64,000 nucleotides of DNA, taken from positions 119,328 to 183,327 of the forward strand of contig NZ_CP012841.1 in NCBI RefSeq assembly GCF_002073915.1, given 5' to 3'. The translations under genes were made by a program, and so were the position numbers. The notes beneath the pieces are model-generated. The model had not been told where the DNA came from. It saw nothing but the letters and a program-made list of their open reading frames with translations, and made no database searches. The DNA is from Candidatus Riesia pediculicola (GTDB lineage Bacteria; Pseudomonadota; Gammaproteobacteria; Enterobacterales; Enterobacteriaceae). Within the stretch, counting starts at the first letter, position 1; every line of letters starts with the position of its first letter. Positions 1 to 9,712 of this stretch are shown in pieces.

Positions 1-1
1 T

Positions 2-643
2 GAAAATTTATTTCATGAAATTGTTGAGTCAACTCTTAAAAAGAGTGGAATAAAGTACGGAGAAAACTTTCTGAATTTCGACAAAAGATTTAAAAAAGTT
101 ACAATGAAGCAATCTATCTTGCAAAATATTTCTAATCAATTTTCCATGAAAGATTTAGAGAATAAGGATAAAGTCTTTACGATTGCAAGATCATACGGAG
201 TACAAGTTGAGAAAGAAGATTCTATAGGAGAGATACAGTATAAAATTTTTGAAAAAGTAGTTGAGAAGAAATTGATACAACCAACTTTCGTTACCGAATA
301 TCCGATCGATGTGTCTCCTCTCTCGAAGAGAAGTAGAGAGAATCCGTTGGTTGCAGAACGATTTGAGCTGTTCATTGGAGGATATGAAATAGCCAATGGA
401 TTTTCCGAGCTAAATGATCCAGTTGATCAAACAAGCCGGTTTCTTCAACAATCTCGAAAAAATGGGATTAGAAGAGACATCGATGAAGATACCTTTTATG
501 ATAAAGATTATATCACTTCGCTTGAATATGGATTACCTCCAACGGCAGGAGTAGGAATAGGGATTGATAGGTTGGTGATGTTATTAACAAATCGTCGTTC
601 GATTCGAGATGTCATATTTTTTCCTGCTCTCAGAAAGAAATAA
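2..643 (+). CDS. lysS: Lysyl-tRNA synthetase, class II (5' end outside window)
   Basis: LysS charges tRNA-Lys with lysine in the cytoplasm. The frame is open from base 2, so the gene begins before the window and only about the last 213 residues are seen. The first visible methionine (base 104) is internal, because the residues before it ([17 protein letters not shown]) already match the LysS catalytic core. Class II motif 3 lies near the C-terminus ([18 protein letters not shown]), and [17 protein letters not shown] and [11 protein letters not shown] are typical LysS blocks. The protein ends like E. coli LysS ([12 protein letters not shown]). It could be the paralogue LysU, but a reduced genome would normally keep only one. 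No frameshift is visible. Confidence 0.95.
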   Translation, partial: ENLFHEIVESTLKKSGIKYGENFLNFDKRFKKVTMKQSILQNISNQFSMKDLENKDKVFTIARSYGVQVEKEDSIGEIQYKIFEKVVEKKLIQPTFVTEYPIDVSPLSKRSRENPLVAERFELFIGGYEIANGFSELNDPVDQTSRFLQQSRKNGIRRDIDEDTFYDKDYITSLEYGLPPTAGVGIGIDRLVMLLTNRRSIRDVIFFPALRKK

Positions 644-675
644 AACATAAAATTTGAGAAAATATCATGATTAAT

Positions 676-699
676 TCGGATTTCCGTTCAATAATCCGA
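676..699 (+). terminator. Possible lysS 3' stem-loop
   Basis: TCGGATT (676-682) and AATCCGA (693-699) form a perfect 7-bp stem with a 10-base loop, about 30 bases after the lysS stop. No clear T-run follows, so a terminator role is only a guess. Confidence 0.25.
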
Positions 700-756
700 T
701 GAGTATATTTTGTGGATTAAGAAAATCATTTCTATTTTATAAAAACGATAATTATA

Positions 757-1560
757 ATGAAAATTGTTTCATTTAACATTAATGGAATTAGAGCACATTT
801 TCATCAACTTTATGAAATTGTTAAAAAATATGATCCAGATATTATAGGATTACAGGAAACTAAAGTAGAAAATAGTCTTTTTCCAAAAGATGGATTCGAC
901 CATAAGTATCATATATATCTAAATGGACGAAAATCTCATCATGGAGTGGCTTTATTCAGTAAAAAAAAATTATTTGATATCAATATCAGATTTTTCAAAG
1001 AAAATTCGAATGAAGAACATCGGGTAATTTCAGCCAATATTTTCTTTCAAGAAACTGAAATTCAAATAATTAATATTTATTGTCCTCAAGGAGAGAATAG
1101 AAATAATAAAATTAAATTTAATAAGAAAAAAAATTTTTACAAAAATTTAATTAAGTATGTTCAAAAAAAGATTTTTGAAAATAAAAATATTATCCTTATG
1201 GGAGACATGAATATCAGTCCAGAAGATCAAGATATTGGAATCGATCCGTATCATCAGAATAGATGGATTAATTTAGGAAAATGTGGCTTCTTGCCGGAAG
1301 AAAGGATTTGGATGAAAAAATTAAAATCTTTTGGGTTGATTGATACTTACACGAAAAGAAATTTTTTTAAAAAAAATAAATTTTCTTGGTTCGACTATCG
1401 CTCAAATGGGTTTCTTAATAAAGTTGGATTGAGGATCGATTTTATCTTAGTTTCAAAGAAATTATTTGACTCCTGCAGAAGTTCTGGAATAGATTATTCT
1501 ATTCGAAGTATGAAAAGGCCTTCCGATCATGCTCCTATATGGGCTTTTTTCGAAATATAA
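757..1560 (+). CDS. xthA: Exodeoxyribonuclease III (AP endonuclease)
   Basis: ExoIII cuts DNA 5' to abasic sites in base excision repair and has 3'-5' exonuclease activity. The 267-residue protein matches the usual length (268 in E. coli). It shows the exonuclease-endonuclease-phosphatase motifs in order: the N-terminal ISFNINGIR-like strand, the metal-binding Glu in GLQETKVE (about residue 34), MGDMNISPEDQD with the catalytic Asp and Asn (about 150), an Asp in RIDFIL (about 228), and the terminal SDHAPIWA with the catalytic His. The start codon is the first ATG of a frame that begins directly with the conserved MKIVSFNINGIRA. The gene stands alone, and its stop codon lies inside a strong inverted repeat. 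Confidence 0.95.
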   Translation: MKIVSFNINGIRAHFHQLYEIVKKYDPDIIGLQETKVENSLFPKDGFDHKYHIYLNGRKSHHGVALFSKKKLFDINIRFFKENSNEEHRVISANIFFQETEIQIINIYCPQGENRNNKIKFNKKKNFYKNLIKYVQKKIFENKNIILMGDMNISPEDQDIGIDPYHQNRWINLGKCGFLPEERIWMKKLKSFGLIDTYTKRNFFKKNKFSWFDYRSNGFLNKVGLRIDFILVSKKLFDSCRSSGIDYSIRSMKRPSDHAPIWAFFEI

Positions 1561-1576
1561 ATTTATTTCGAAAAAA
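1545..1576 (+). terminator. Inverted repeat over the xthA stop codon, likely terminator
   Basis: TTTTTTCGAAATA (1545-1557) and TATTTCGAAAAAA (1564-1576) are perfect 13-base reverse complements with a 6-base loop. The xthA stop (1558-1560) is in the loop. A T-rich stretch (CGATTTTATTTTTT) follows on the plus strand, which fits an AT-rich intrinsic terminator. Confidence 0.5.
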
Positions 1577-1660
1577 CGATTTTATTTTTTAATAAAAATG
1601 ATCGTAGTAGTTGAAAATTTATTAAATTTAATGGTTTTTATTTGACTTAATTTCTATCAA

Positions 1661-3565
1661 ATGCTGAGTTTTTTAAACTTTTTCGTTTTTTTCTTAAGAT
1701 CTTTTTTTTATCTTTTTACTTTGATAAGAAAATTGATTTCTTTCTTTTTGAATTTTCTATTTCTTATTATACTAATATTTATTTTTCTTCTTTATCTGGA
1801 AAATAAAGGATTTAACAAAAGTGACTTCGGAGCGCTTCTTTTAGATTTAAATGGGGTAATCTTAGATCATGTTCCTTCCGAATCATTCCTAACGTCTAAT
1901 AACTTCAATCAAAAGTTATTCTTTAGTCAAGATGAAATAATTCGGAAAAACTCTTTATTTGAAATAATCCATTCAATAAGAGAAGCGGCTAAGGATCGAA
2001 AAATTAAAGGAATGGTCCTCAAGTTAGACCATCTAATAGATGCAGATCAACCCTCTTTACGTTACATTGGGAAATGTTTAAAAGAATTTAAGAAGGCAGG
2101 AAAACCAATTTTTTCTATAGGAGAAAATTATAGTCAACTACAATATTACTTATCTAGTTTTGCAGATAAAATTTACATATCGAACTATGGAAAAATTGAT
2201 ATTCATGGAATATCCAATTATAGGATGTATTATAAAGATTTTTTAGAAAAATTGAAGATAAAAAGCCATATTTTTAGAGCAGGAAAATATAAGTCAGCCG
2301 TAGAACCTTTCATGAGAAACAATATGTCTCATGAATCAAAAGAAAATCATTTTTCTTGTCTAAGAAAGTTGTGGAAAGACTATTTGAGAACAGTTTCCGA
2401 AAATAGAAATATTAAAATAAACGATGTATTTCCAGAGATTAACTCAATGATCAAAAAGATTAAATCCAATCGAGGAAATATCACAAAATATCTTATGGAT
2501 CAAAAGTTAGTTGATTATGTCATAGAGAAAACAAATCCGGAAGAAAAGTTCATTGAAAAGTTTGGTTTAAGTCGAGATGATAATCAATACAATCGAATCA
2601 GCATATATGAATACAAAAATGATTCAACTCGACGGAATGATAAATTTCTTGGAAAGAGAAATGATTTTCCTTCAAATATCGCAGTTATTTTTGTACAAGG
2701 CATGATTTCAGGTGGAAATGAGGAAAATTATGAGAATTCATCAATAGCAAATAGCGAAAATATTGTAAAAAAAATCAGACAAGCTGAATCCGATCCAAAT
2801 ATTCGATCCTTAATACTCAGGATCAATAGTCCAGGAGGTACCGTTTCAGATTCTGAAAAAATCAGAAATGCACTAAAATCTTTTCGAAAAAATAAAAAGT
2901 TTGTGGTGGTATCTATGGGAGGAATGGCAACTTCAGGAGGGTATTGGATATCCACCGAATCTGATCGTATTATTGCAGATCAGACAACTATTACCGGATC
3001 GATTGGAGTGTTTGGAGTTGTCAACACTTTTGAAAGCAGTTTAGAAGATATTGGAATACGTTGTGATGGAATTTCCACCACCCCTTTATCTCAGGGTCCG
3101 ATTGAATATACCGGAATAAATCCGTATTTATCTGAAATTTTAAAGATTTCTGTTGATCATAACTATGAAAAATTTTTGAAATACGTTTCTCTCTCTAGGA
3201 AAAAAAATATTCAAGATGTTAGAACCATAGCGAATGGAAGAATTTGGATCGGTTCAGAAGCATTTAAAGTAGGATTGATTGATCAATTAGGAGATTTCGA
3301 TGACGCCATAGAAGCAGCTATGAAAATTTCAAATATCGAACACCCTTCGTTGGAGTGGATGTTTTCTGATACTTCTTTAATGGAAAATTTAATCGATTTA
3401 TTTTCATCAAATATAAAAAATTTGTTTATTTCAACAATTATTTTATCTCAAAAAAAAGAAACGCTTGAGTTGATGAGATATGGATATAATCCGTACGATA
3501 AATATATCACCAATTTTAATGATTGTTATGCAATATGTCTTCACTGTAACATATCGTATAAATAG
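1661..3565 (+). CDS. sppA: Signal peptide peptidase SppA, 67K type
   Basis: SppA is an inner-membrane serine protease that degrades cleaved signal peptides. This 634-residue protein is slightly longer than E. coli SppA (618) and has its tandem two-domain layout. It has a very hydrophobic N-terminal anchor (about residues 5-46), an N-terminal domain with the catalytic Lys in RAGKYKSAVEPF (about 208), and a C-terminal domain with the nucleophilic Ser in GGMATSGGYWIS, followed by TGSIGVFGV. The C-terminus, with YAICLHC, resembles the enterobacterial ending. The long Phe/Leu-rich anchor suggests compositional drift. The start is the first ATG, 100 bases after xthA, and an internal start would cut the anchor. 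Confidence 0.93.
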   Translation: MLSFLNFFVFFLRSFFYLFTLIRKLISFFLNFLFLIILIFIFLLYLENKGFNKSDFGALLLDLNGVILDHVPSESFLTSNNFNQKLFFSQDEIIRKNSLFEIIHSIREAAKDRKIKGMVLKLDHLIDADQPSLRYIGKCLKEFKKAGKPIFSIGENYSQLQYYLSSFADKIYISNYGKIDIHGISNYRMYYKDFLEKLKIKSHIFRAGKYKSAVEPFMRNNMSHESKENHFSCLRKLWKDYLRTVSENRNIKINDVFPEINSMIKKIKSNRGNITKYLMDQKLVDYVIEKTNPEEKFIEKFGLSRDDNQYNRISIYEYKNDSTRRNDKFLGKRNDFPSNIAVIFVQGMISGGNEENYENSSIANSENIVKKIRQAESDPNIRSLILRINSPGGTVSDSEKIRNALKSFRKNKKFVVVSMGGMATSGGYWISTESDRIIADQTTITGSIGVFGVVNTFESSLEDIGIRCDGISTTPLSQGPIEYTGINPYLSEILKISVDHNYEKFLKYVSLSRKKNIQDVRTIANGRIWIGSEAFKVGLIDQLGDFDDAIEAAMKISNIEHPSLEWMFSDTSLMENLIDLFSSNIKNLFISTIILSQKKETLELMRYGYNPYDKYITNFNDCYAICLHCNISYK

Positions 3566-3716
3566 ATTGGGATCTTTTAGATATTTTTGAATCGTTGATT
3601 TTATTTATGTTGTTCTATAAATTGGAATAAAATTTTTCCATTTTAAAGGAAAGTATATATTTTGAACTTTTTAATCATTTATTTAAAAAAATCATTTCTT
3701 ATGAAGAAGAAAAAAT

Positions 3717-3746
3717 TTGATTTTTTATAAAATTCAACTATATTAT
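3717..3746 (+). promoter_or_regulatory. Candidate sigma-70 promoter for gapA
   Basis: TTGATT (3717-3722) and TATTAT (3741-3746) are separated by 18 bases, about 100 bases before the gapA ATG. The surrounding DNA is so AT-rich that chance matches are likely. Confidence 0.3.
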
Positions 3747-3846
3747 TTAATTCGACATTATTTAATCGATCTGAAAAGATTTTTAGAAATTAATTAAATA
3801 ATTTCTTCAAAAATTCAAAAACGAAAAATGAAGATGGTGAAATTCA

Positions 3847-4848
3847 ATGACAATTAGAGTTGGAATTAATGGATTTGGTCGAATTGGAAGATTAATTTTT
3901 CGACTTGCTCAAAAAAGAAAAAATATAGAAGTAGTTGGAATAAACGATTTGTTAGATACGAAATACATAGCTTATCTTCTTAGATACGATTCAACTCATG
4001 GAAAATTTCTAGGAGATATCGAAGTTCGAAATGATCTGCTTTTAGTTAATGGAAAGGAAGTTCACTGTACTTTTGAAAGAAATCCTAAGGATATTCGATG
4101 GGGGGAAATGGGAGTGGATTGTGTAGCAGAGGCGACTGGACTTTTTTTAACCGATAACTTATCTCGTCCTCATATATCGTCAGGAGGTGCTAAAAAAGTT
4201 GTTTTAACGGGTCCATCTAAAGATGATACTCCTATGTTCGTAATGGGTGTGAACCATTACAACTATAGAAATCAAGATATAGTTTCCAACGCTTCTTGTA
4301 CTACAAATTGTCTTGCTCCGATAGCAAAAATCATACATGAGAATTTTAAGATCCAACAAGGAATAATGACGACAGTACATGCGGCTACTGCTACTCAAAA
4401 AACTGTCGATGGACCTTCCATTAAAAATTGGAGAGATGGAAGAGGTGCAATGCAAAATATCATACCTTCTACAACTGGAGCAACTCAAGCCACTGGGAAA
4501 ATTATTCCTGATTTAAAAGGAAAATTAACTGGAATGGCTTTTAGAGTGCCAATCTCTAATGTATCTGTAGTTGACTTAACAGTATCATTAAAGTATTCGA
4601 CTTCTTTTAACAGAATTTGTGAACTGATAGAAGATGCTTCTAAAACGTATTTAAAAGGAATTTTGGGATATACAGAAGAAGAAGTCGTTTCAAGCGATTT
4701 TAATGGAAATACGCTAGTATCTATTTTTGATGTTAAAGCAAGTTCATTATTGAACGGAAATTTTGCAAAACTAATCTCATGGTACGATAATGAAACTGGA
4801 TATTCTGAAAAAGTTTTGGATTTAATTGAGCACATTCATCGACAATAG
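3847..4848 (+). CDS. gapA: Glyceraldehyde-3-phosphate dehydrogenase A
   Basis: GapA oxidises glyceraldehyde-3-phosphate to 1,3-bisphosphoglycerate with NAD in glycolysis. The length is 333 residues, against 331 in E. coli. The Rossmann motif [11 protein letters not shown] opens the protein. The active-site Cys is in [12 protein letters not shown] (about residue 150), the catalytic His in [10 protein letters not shown], and the C-terminal [10 protein letters not shown] is intact. The start fits because the NAD-binding strand begins at residue 3. It is monocistronic, with about 280 bases of spacer upstream and a stem-loop downstream. With pykF, it shows that the lower half of glycolysis is retained. 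Confidence 0.97.
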   Translation: MTIRVGINGFGRIGRLIFRLAQKRKNIEVVGINDLLDTKYIAYLLRYDSTHGKFLGDIEVRNDLLLVNGKEVHCTFERNPKDIRWGEMGVDCVAEATGLFLTDNLSRPHISSGGAKKVVLTGPSKDDTPMFVMGVNHYNYRNQDIVSNASCTTNCLAPIAKIIHENFKIQQGIMTTVHAATATQKTVDGPSIKNWRDGRGAMQNIIPSTTGATQATGKIIPDLKGKLTGMAFRVPISNVSVVDLTVSLKYSTSFNRICELIEDASKTYLKGILGYTEEEVVSSDFNGNTLVSIFDVKASSLLNGNFAKLISWYDNETGYSEKVLDLIEHIHRQ

Positions 4849-4900
4849 ATCTTATTTTAAAGATTTTTAGATATGTCTGAGCTGAGAAAAGTTTTGAGAA

Positions 4901-4925
4901 ATAATTTTATCGGAGATAAAATTAT
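4901..4925. terminator. Perfect 11-bp stem-loop between gapA and fabI
   Basis: ATAATTTTATC (4901-4911) and GATAAAATTAT (4915-4925) are perfect reverse complements around a GGA loop, 52 bases after the gapA stop. A second 6-bp hairpin (TCTCTT 4948-4953 with AAGAGA 4958-4963) follows. Neither has a T-run, so transcript-end processing or attenuation is as likely as classic termination. Confidence 0.4.
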
Positions 4926-5050
4926 CATGAATAGTTGGATAGGCTTCTCTCTTCTGAAAGAGATATAATTATATGTTCGAAATAATCAGATCTTTTAAAA
5001 ATCTTTGTAACTATTAATTAATTAAAAATTAAAGAATAACTGATACTTTT

Positions 5051-5863
5051 ATGTCGTCAACCATCAAAAAAAATAAAATTGGTCTCGTGGAAGGAAGAAA
5101 GATATTAATTACGGGAATATCTGGAAAGCTTTCCATTGCTTATGGAATAGCAAAAGTCTTATACCAAAATGGAGCGAAATTGGCTTTCAGTTGTCAAAAT
5201 GAAAGAATTAAATCGAGAGTGGAAAAAATAGCAAGACAGTTTGAATCTGAAATTGTTATTCCTTGCGATGTTTCTTCAGATGAAAACATAAGGATTTTTT
5301 TTAGTCGATTAGAAAAAATTTGGGGTCAGTTTGATGGGTTCGTTCATTCAATAGCATACGCGAACCAGAATCAATTTCGAGGAAATTATTTAAATGTCGT
5401 AACAAGGAAGGATTTTGAAGTAGCACATAGCATCAGTTCTTACAGTTTGGTAGAAATGGTGAAATCTTGTAGAAGTATGTTAAGAAAAGGATCGACTGTA
5501 CTGACTATAACCTATATTGGATCTTCTTTATCAATTCCGAACTATAATGTCATGGGTCCTGCTAAAGCATCTCTTGAATCCAATGTTCGATACATAGCAA
5601 GTTCTCTCAAAGAGAGTAAGATTAGAATCAATGCAATTTCATCTGGGCCTATTCTAACAATTTCGTCTTCAAGAATTAGAAACTTCCGAAAAATGCATAG
5701 AAGATTTGAAAAAAACATTCTGACAGAAAAAATTTCAATAGAAGATATAGGAAAATGTGCAGTTTTCTTGTGTTCTGATCTTTCTTCTGGAATTAATGGG
5801 GAAATCATTCATGTAGACGGAGGTTTTAACTTCGTTTATGGAAATTGTTTTGAGGAAGAATGA
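5051..5863 (+). CDS. fabI: Enoyl-[acyl-carrier-protein] reductase (NADH)
   Basis: FabI performs the last reduction of each fatty-acid elongation round. The protein is an SDR-fold enzyme of 270 residues, about 10 longer at the N-terminus than E. coli FabI (262). It has the nucleotide-binding block ITGISGKLSIAYG, and the catalytic Tyr and Lys with six residues between them in PNYNVMGPAKASLE. The C-terminus has GINGEIIHVDGGF. The residue before the catalytic Lys pair is Pro-Ala, where E. coli has Leu-Ala. HSIAYAN replaces the E. coli HSIGFAP, a form that I recall from other FabI proteins. It converges on tyrS with 46 bases between the stops. Confidence 0.95.
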   Translation: MSSTIKKNKIGLVEGRKILITGISGKLSIAYGIAKVLYQNGAKLAFSCQNERIKSRVEKIARQFESEIVIPCDVSSDENIRIFFSRLEKIWGQFDGFVHSIAYANQNQFRGNYLNVVTRKDFEVAHSISSYSLVEMVKSCRSMLRKGSTVLTITYIGSSLSIPNYNVMGPAKASLESNVRYIASSLKESKIRINAISSGPILTISSSRIRNFRKMHRRFEKNILTEKISIEDIGKCAVFLCSDLSSGINGEIIHVDGGFNFVYGNCFEEE

Positions 5864-5909
5864 AACGTTTTAACTTTTAAAAAAGGATTTTTTAATGAAA
5901 ACAAACTTT

Positions 5910-7193
5910 TCACTTGACTTTTTTCCATACTATCAAAATAAAATCTTTCTTTCCCTTTCTGACAATAGAGTATCTCTGAAATATCTGTTCGTTTTCTGAA
6001 AAAATGAATCTTTTATCTTCGCATGGATGAAAATTAACTGAGATTGAGTGATTTTCGATCATATTTCTTGCTTGACTTTTGGAATCCAAAAGTTTAGATT
6101 TTACTAAAATTTCCTGAATGTCGTATCTTCTAGAAAGATCGATCTCTATCTTAGGAACTCCTAGTTTTAGAAAATTTCGAAAATCCTCCTCTTTGAATTG
6201 AGAAATTTTTTGGTATTCAAATATTTTTTTAGATATATCATGAGCCATATCTGAAAGATATTTTCCATGAATAATCTCAGTAACTTTTTTTGCTAAAAAG
6301 TACTGAATTTTTTTAGGATATTTTTTCATTTCTAAATTGTGTATTAGAGTAGAATTGCTCATTAAAAGAAGATAAAAAAACATCTGAGCGTTTCGATCAT
6401 CTAGATTAATCCAAAATTGATAGAAACAATATGGGCTTGTTTTTTTAGGATCTAACCAAATGTTATTTTTTTCTGTTTTTCCAAACTTTCTTCCTATCGA
6501 ATTTGTTATCAATGAAAAAGTCAATCCGAATACCTCTTTTCTAGATAATTTTTTTATTAGTTCGATACCGACAATAATATTTGACCATTGATCTGACCCT
6601 CCAATTTGGAGAGAAGCATGATAATCTGTATATAATTTGTAAAAATCGTACGCTTGCAATAAACTATAAGAAAATTCTGAGAAAGAAATTCCTTGACGGT
6701 TTTCTAATTTATTTTTAATTAGTTCTTTACGAAGCATATTTTTAATTGAAAAATTTCTTCCTACCGTTGTTAGAAAATCTATTATCTTCATTCTTTCAAA
6801 CCATTCAATATTATTGACAATGATCGCTTTATTTTTTTTGTGATTAGAATCGAAAAAGATTCCTATTTGGTTGTATATCTTTCTTGTCCAACTTTCTATT
6901 TGATCTACTTGATTTATTGATCTTTCAGAATCTCTGAAACTAGGATCTCCTATTAAGCTTGTTGCCCCTCCTACTAATATGATCGGTTTATGTCCGAAGT
7001 TTTGAAATGTTTTTAATAAAAACAATGGAATGAGATGACCTACATGCAAACTATCGGAAGTAGGATCGAAACCACAATAAAGAGTAATATTCTTTTTTAA
7101 AATAGTTTGAACTAATTTTTTCTCGTGAATCAACTGATCGATTAACTTAAGTTCTTTAAAAATTTTAATTAAATTTCTCTTTTCGTGTTTCAT
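5910..7193 (-). CDS. tyrS: Tyrosyl-tRNA synthetase
   Basis: TyrS is a cytoplasmic class I synthetase that charges tRNA-Tyr. Its 427 residues match E. coli TyrS (424). The class I HIGH motif is HVGHL (about residue 52), within YCGFDPTSDSLHVGHL. The KMSKS loop is the usual TyrS variant, seen here as KFGKTEKN (about 236). Tyrosine recognition residues are in SYSLLQAYDFYKLY and GGSDQWSNI. The C-terminal 65 residues form the S4-like RNA-binding domain. The start MKHEKRN precedes the conserved N-terminal helix. It is followed upstream by 270 bases of spacer before grxD, which is on the same strand. Confidence 0.96.
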   Translation of the reverse strand: MKHEKRNLIKIFKELKLIDQLIHEKKLVQTILKKNITLYCGFDPTSDSLHVGHLIPLFLLKTFQNFGHKPIILVGGATSLIGDPSFRDSERSINQVDQIESWTRKIYNQIGIFFDSNHKKNKAIIVNNIEWFERMKIIDFLTTVGRNFSIKNMLRKELIKNKLENRQGISFSEFSYSLLQAYDFYKLYTDYHASLQIGGSDQWSNIIVGIELIKKLSRKEVFGLTFSLITNSIGRKFGKTEKNNIWLDPKKTSPYCFYQFWINLDDRNAQMFFYLLLMSNSTLIHNLEMKKYPKKIQYFLAKKVTEIIHGKYLSDMAHDISKKIFEYQKISQFKEEDFRNFLKLGVPKIEIDLSRRYDIQEILVKSKLLDSKSQARNMIENHSISVNFHPCEDKRFIFSENEQIFQRYSIVRKGKKDFILIVWKKVK

Positions 7194-7462
7194 ATTTATT
7201 ATCTTGAGGGATTATTTTTTACATTCAATGAGAGATTCATAAATTGAATATGTTTTCCGATGATATGATAAAGAAAAATTCTCATTTTTTCCAAAAGAAA
7301 AACCATAAAATTAGAAAAAATATGTTAAGCAGAAATCAATCTTTTGAAAAAATGTTCCTACAATTATCAAAGAGTTTCTAATACGCCTAAGCATTTTAGG
7401 AGCACATAATCTTAACCATGTTTTAAATGATGAGACATTCTTCCTAGAATATTTCAGTTTGA

Positions 7463-7783
7463 TTAGTTTTTTTTAATCACATCATTTAACATTTTCTGTA
7501 ACTTACCTTCAAAATATAATGATTTCATAATATCGTATCCACCTATAAATTGACAGTTAACCCAGAATTGTGGAAAGGTAGGCCAATTGGAATATTTTGG
7601 CAAGTTTATACGAATATCCTTATGCTTCAAGACATCAATATACGCGAATCTTACTTTACATAAATTTATAATTTGTACTGCTCTCATTGAGAATGTGCAA
7701 CTTGGATAATCTGGTGACCCTTTCATATATAACAGAAACTTATTTTTCTTGATTTGTTCTTCTATTTTTTTTATTGTGTTCAT
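7463..7783 (-). CDS. grxD: Monothiol glutaredoxin Grx4, unusual CTFS active site
   Basis: Grx4 carries a [2Fe-2S] cluster bound with glutathione and delivers it to targets. The 106-residue protein follows E. coli GrxD through LLYMKGSP, FAYIDVL, LPKYSNWPTFPQFWV and GGYDI. The start is ATG at 7783, whose product MNTIKKIEEQI aligns with the family N-terminus. An upstream in-frame ATG at 7831 would add 16 residues that match nothing. The expected CGFS motif is CTFS here (residues 29-32, bases 7688-7699). The C-terminal tail is about 10 residues shorter than in E. coli. The sulfur and cluster context is the SUF operon 3 kb away. Confidence 0.93.
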   Translation of the reverse strand: MNTIKKIEEQIKKNKFLLYMKGSPDYPSCTFSMRAVQIINLCKVRFAYIDVLKHKDIRINLPKYSNWPTFPQFWVNCQFIGGYDIMKSLYFEGKLQKMLNDVIKKN

Positions 7784-7831
7784 AAATAATTTCCTAAAAA
7801 GGAATGAAGATCTTTTCTTATTATAATTCAA

Positions 7832-8185
7832 AAGAAGTACTTAAAATTAATATCTCTTGTTTTTTTTGATTAAAAATTTACTTTTAACTCTCCGACGTTT
7901 TTGAAAATCTTTCAATTAGAAAAGCACTTCATGCACGTTACAAAATGAGCAAAATTCATTCTTATCTGTTTAATTCATAGAATTTTTGATGATCTTGAAA
8001 AAATATTTATAAAAACTTTATGTTTGTAGATACAATAATATGAATCAATTTTAATTTAAATTACTTAATGATCTTTTTTTTATTTATTAAAAAATAAATT
8101 TCATTAAAATAATTCATTTTAGTAAATTATTGTTACAGATTTTTCAAACTTAAAAAAATATTCGATCAGTATAAAATATAATTTT
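7832..8185. other. AT-rich spacer, divergent grxD/pykF promoter region
   Basis: This is about 350 bases, more if counted from the grxD ATG, between divergent genes. It must hold promoters for both. I see no RNA gene, no convincing open frame and no clear -35/-10 pair. Confidence 0.4.
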
Positions 8186-9598
8186 ATGAAAAAGACAAAA
8201 ATAATTTGTACTATTGGACCTAAAACAGAATCTGAATATATGTTATCTAAATTGATTGATCATGGGATGGACGCTATCCGATTAAATTTTTCTCATGGAA
8301 GTCATCAAGAACATGAAAGGAGAATCGAGAATATTCGTAAGATATGTATTAAGAAAAAAAAACAAATAGCTATTTTACTAGATACAAAGGGTCCAGAAAT
8401 AAGAACGATGAAGTTGAAAGAAAATAAAGATATTTTTCTAAAAACCGGACAAAAATTCGTATTAACTACAGATTCTTCCATATTAGGAGATCAAAATCAG
8501 GTAGCTGTGACTTATTCAAAATTACATGAAGATCTGAAGGGAGGGGATTCTATTTTAATCGATGATGGACTCATCGAAATGAAAGTTTTATTGATTGACA
8601 ATCAAAGAATTATTTGTAAGGTATTGAATAACGGAACATTAGGGGAAAGTAAGAGTATCAATTTACCAGGAATTTCTATAAATTTTCCATCATTGTCTCA
8701 ACAAGATATGAACGATCTAATTTTTGGATGCCAAAAAAAAGTAGATTTTATTGCAATTTCATTTGTCAGAAAACGATCTGATGTTAGAGAGGTGAAAAAA
8801 TTGTTGAGAAACTATGGAGGAAAAAAAATTTCTATAATTTCCAAGATAGAAAATCAAGAAGGACTTAACAATTTTGAAAGTATATTGGAAGAATCAGATG
8901 GAATTATGGTTGCTAGAGGAGATCTTGGAGTAGAAATTCCAGTAGAAGAAGTTATATTTGCACAAAAAATGATGATTTCAAAATGTGTCAAATCCTCCAA
9001 AATTGTAATCACAGCTACTCAGATGTTAGATTCTATGATTAAAAATCCGAGACCTACAAGAGCAGAAGCTGGAGATGTCGCTAATGCGATTCTAGACGGA
9101 ACAGATGCAGTTATGTTGTCTGGAGAAAGTGCGACTGGTAGATATCCAATTCAATCTGTTAAAATTATGTCCAACATCTGTGAAAGAACCGACTTCATTA
9201 TGAATCATATCGATTATAGAACAATTTACAAGAAGAGAACTACAATCACTGAAGCAGTTTGTCACAGTGCTGTAGAAATTTCTGAAAATTTAGGTGCTAA
9301 ACTGATTATTGTAGCTACTCTTGGAGGAAAATCTGCAAGATCTATTCGAAAATATTTTCCCAAAGCTCTAATTTTAGCATTAACTACTCGAAAAGAGACG
9401 GTTAACCAGCTGCTTCTCGTAAAGGGTGTTTTTCCAAAGTTAGTTGAAAAATTTGTTTCAACTGATGATTTTTATATTAAAGGAAAAAAAATTGCTCTTG
9501 AAGAGGAGGTCGGTCAAAAGGGAGATATCATCATAATGGTTTGTGGAGCACTAGTTCCTAGTGGAACCATTAATACTTCCTCAATTCATATCTTGTAA
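8186..9598 (+). CDS. pykF: Pyruvate kinase I
   Basis: PykF converts phosphoenolpyruvate and ADP to pyruvate and ATP at the end of glycolysis. The length is exactly that of E. coli PykF (470). Visible blocks are [14 protein letters not shown] at the N-terminus, [20 protein letters not shown], the catalytic Lys region [13 protein letters not shown], the phosphate-binding [11 protein letters not shown], the signature [19 protein letters not shown] and [12 protein letters not shown]. The C-terminal domain ends with [11 protein letters not shown]. The gene order pykF-lpp-ldtE-sufE is the E. coli order, which supports the F isozyme over PykA. Confidence 0.96.
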   Translation: MKKTKIICTIGPKTESEYMLSKLIDHGMDAIRLNFSHGSHQEHERRIENIRKICIKKKKQIAILLDTKGPEIRTMKLKENKDIFLKTGQKFVLTTDSSILGDQNQVAVTYSKLHEDLKGGDSILIDDGLIEMKVLLIDNQRIICKVLNNGTLGESKSINLPGISINFPSLSQQDMNDLIFGCQKKVDFIAISFVRKRSDVREVKKLLRNYGGKKISIISKIENQEGLNNFESILEESDGIMVARGDLGVEIPVEEVIFAQKMMISKCVKSSKIVITATQMLDSMIKNPRPTRAEAGDVANAILDGTDAVMLSGESATGRYPIQSVKIMSNICERTDFIMNHIDYRTIYKKRTTITEAVCHSAVEISENLGAKLIIVATLGGKSARSIRKYFPKALILALTTRKETVNQLLLVKGVFPKLVEKFVSTDDFYIKGKKIALEEEVGQKGDIIIMVCGALVPSGTINTSSIHIL

Positions 9599-9630
9599 TT
9601 TTCTGAAGAGATTTTGAAAGTATGAAAAAA

Positions 9631-9659
9631 TTGATTTTCATTATAGATAAGTATATAAT
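9631..9659 (+). promoter_or_regulatory. Strong sigma-70-like promoter of lpp
   Basis: TTGATT (9631-9636) and a consensus TATAAT (9654-9659) have the ideal 17-base spacing. This lies just after pykF and predicts a start near 9666, giving lpp a leader of about 105 bases. A strong promoter fits the very high expression of Lpp in enterobacteria. Confidence 0.55.
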
Positions 9660-9695
9660 AAGATCTCTCTTAATAGATTTTAATGTGTGATTGAA

Positions 9696-9712
9696 TCCTC
9701 CTTTCAGGAGGA
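9696..9712 (+). promoter_or_regulatory. GC-rich hairpin in the lpp leader
   Basis: TCCTCCT (9696-9702) and AGGAGGA (9706-9712) form a perfect 7-bp stem with a TTC loop. It is by far the most GC-rich structure in the neighbourhood. It contains an AGGAGGA Shine-Dalgarno core but has no start codon at the right distance. It may stabilise the lpp mRNA or be a decayed pykF terminator. There is no T-run. Confidence 0.4.

Noticed and set aside
5051-5863. FabI HSIAYAN in place of E. coli HSIGFAP as a triclosan-resistance change
   Set aside because: As I recall, Ala-containing versions of this loop are found in other FabI proteins, so the variant need not mean resistance.
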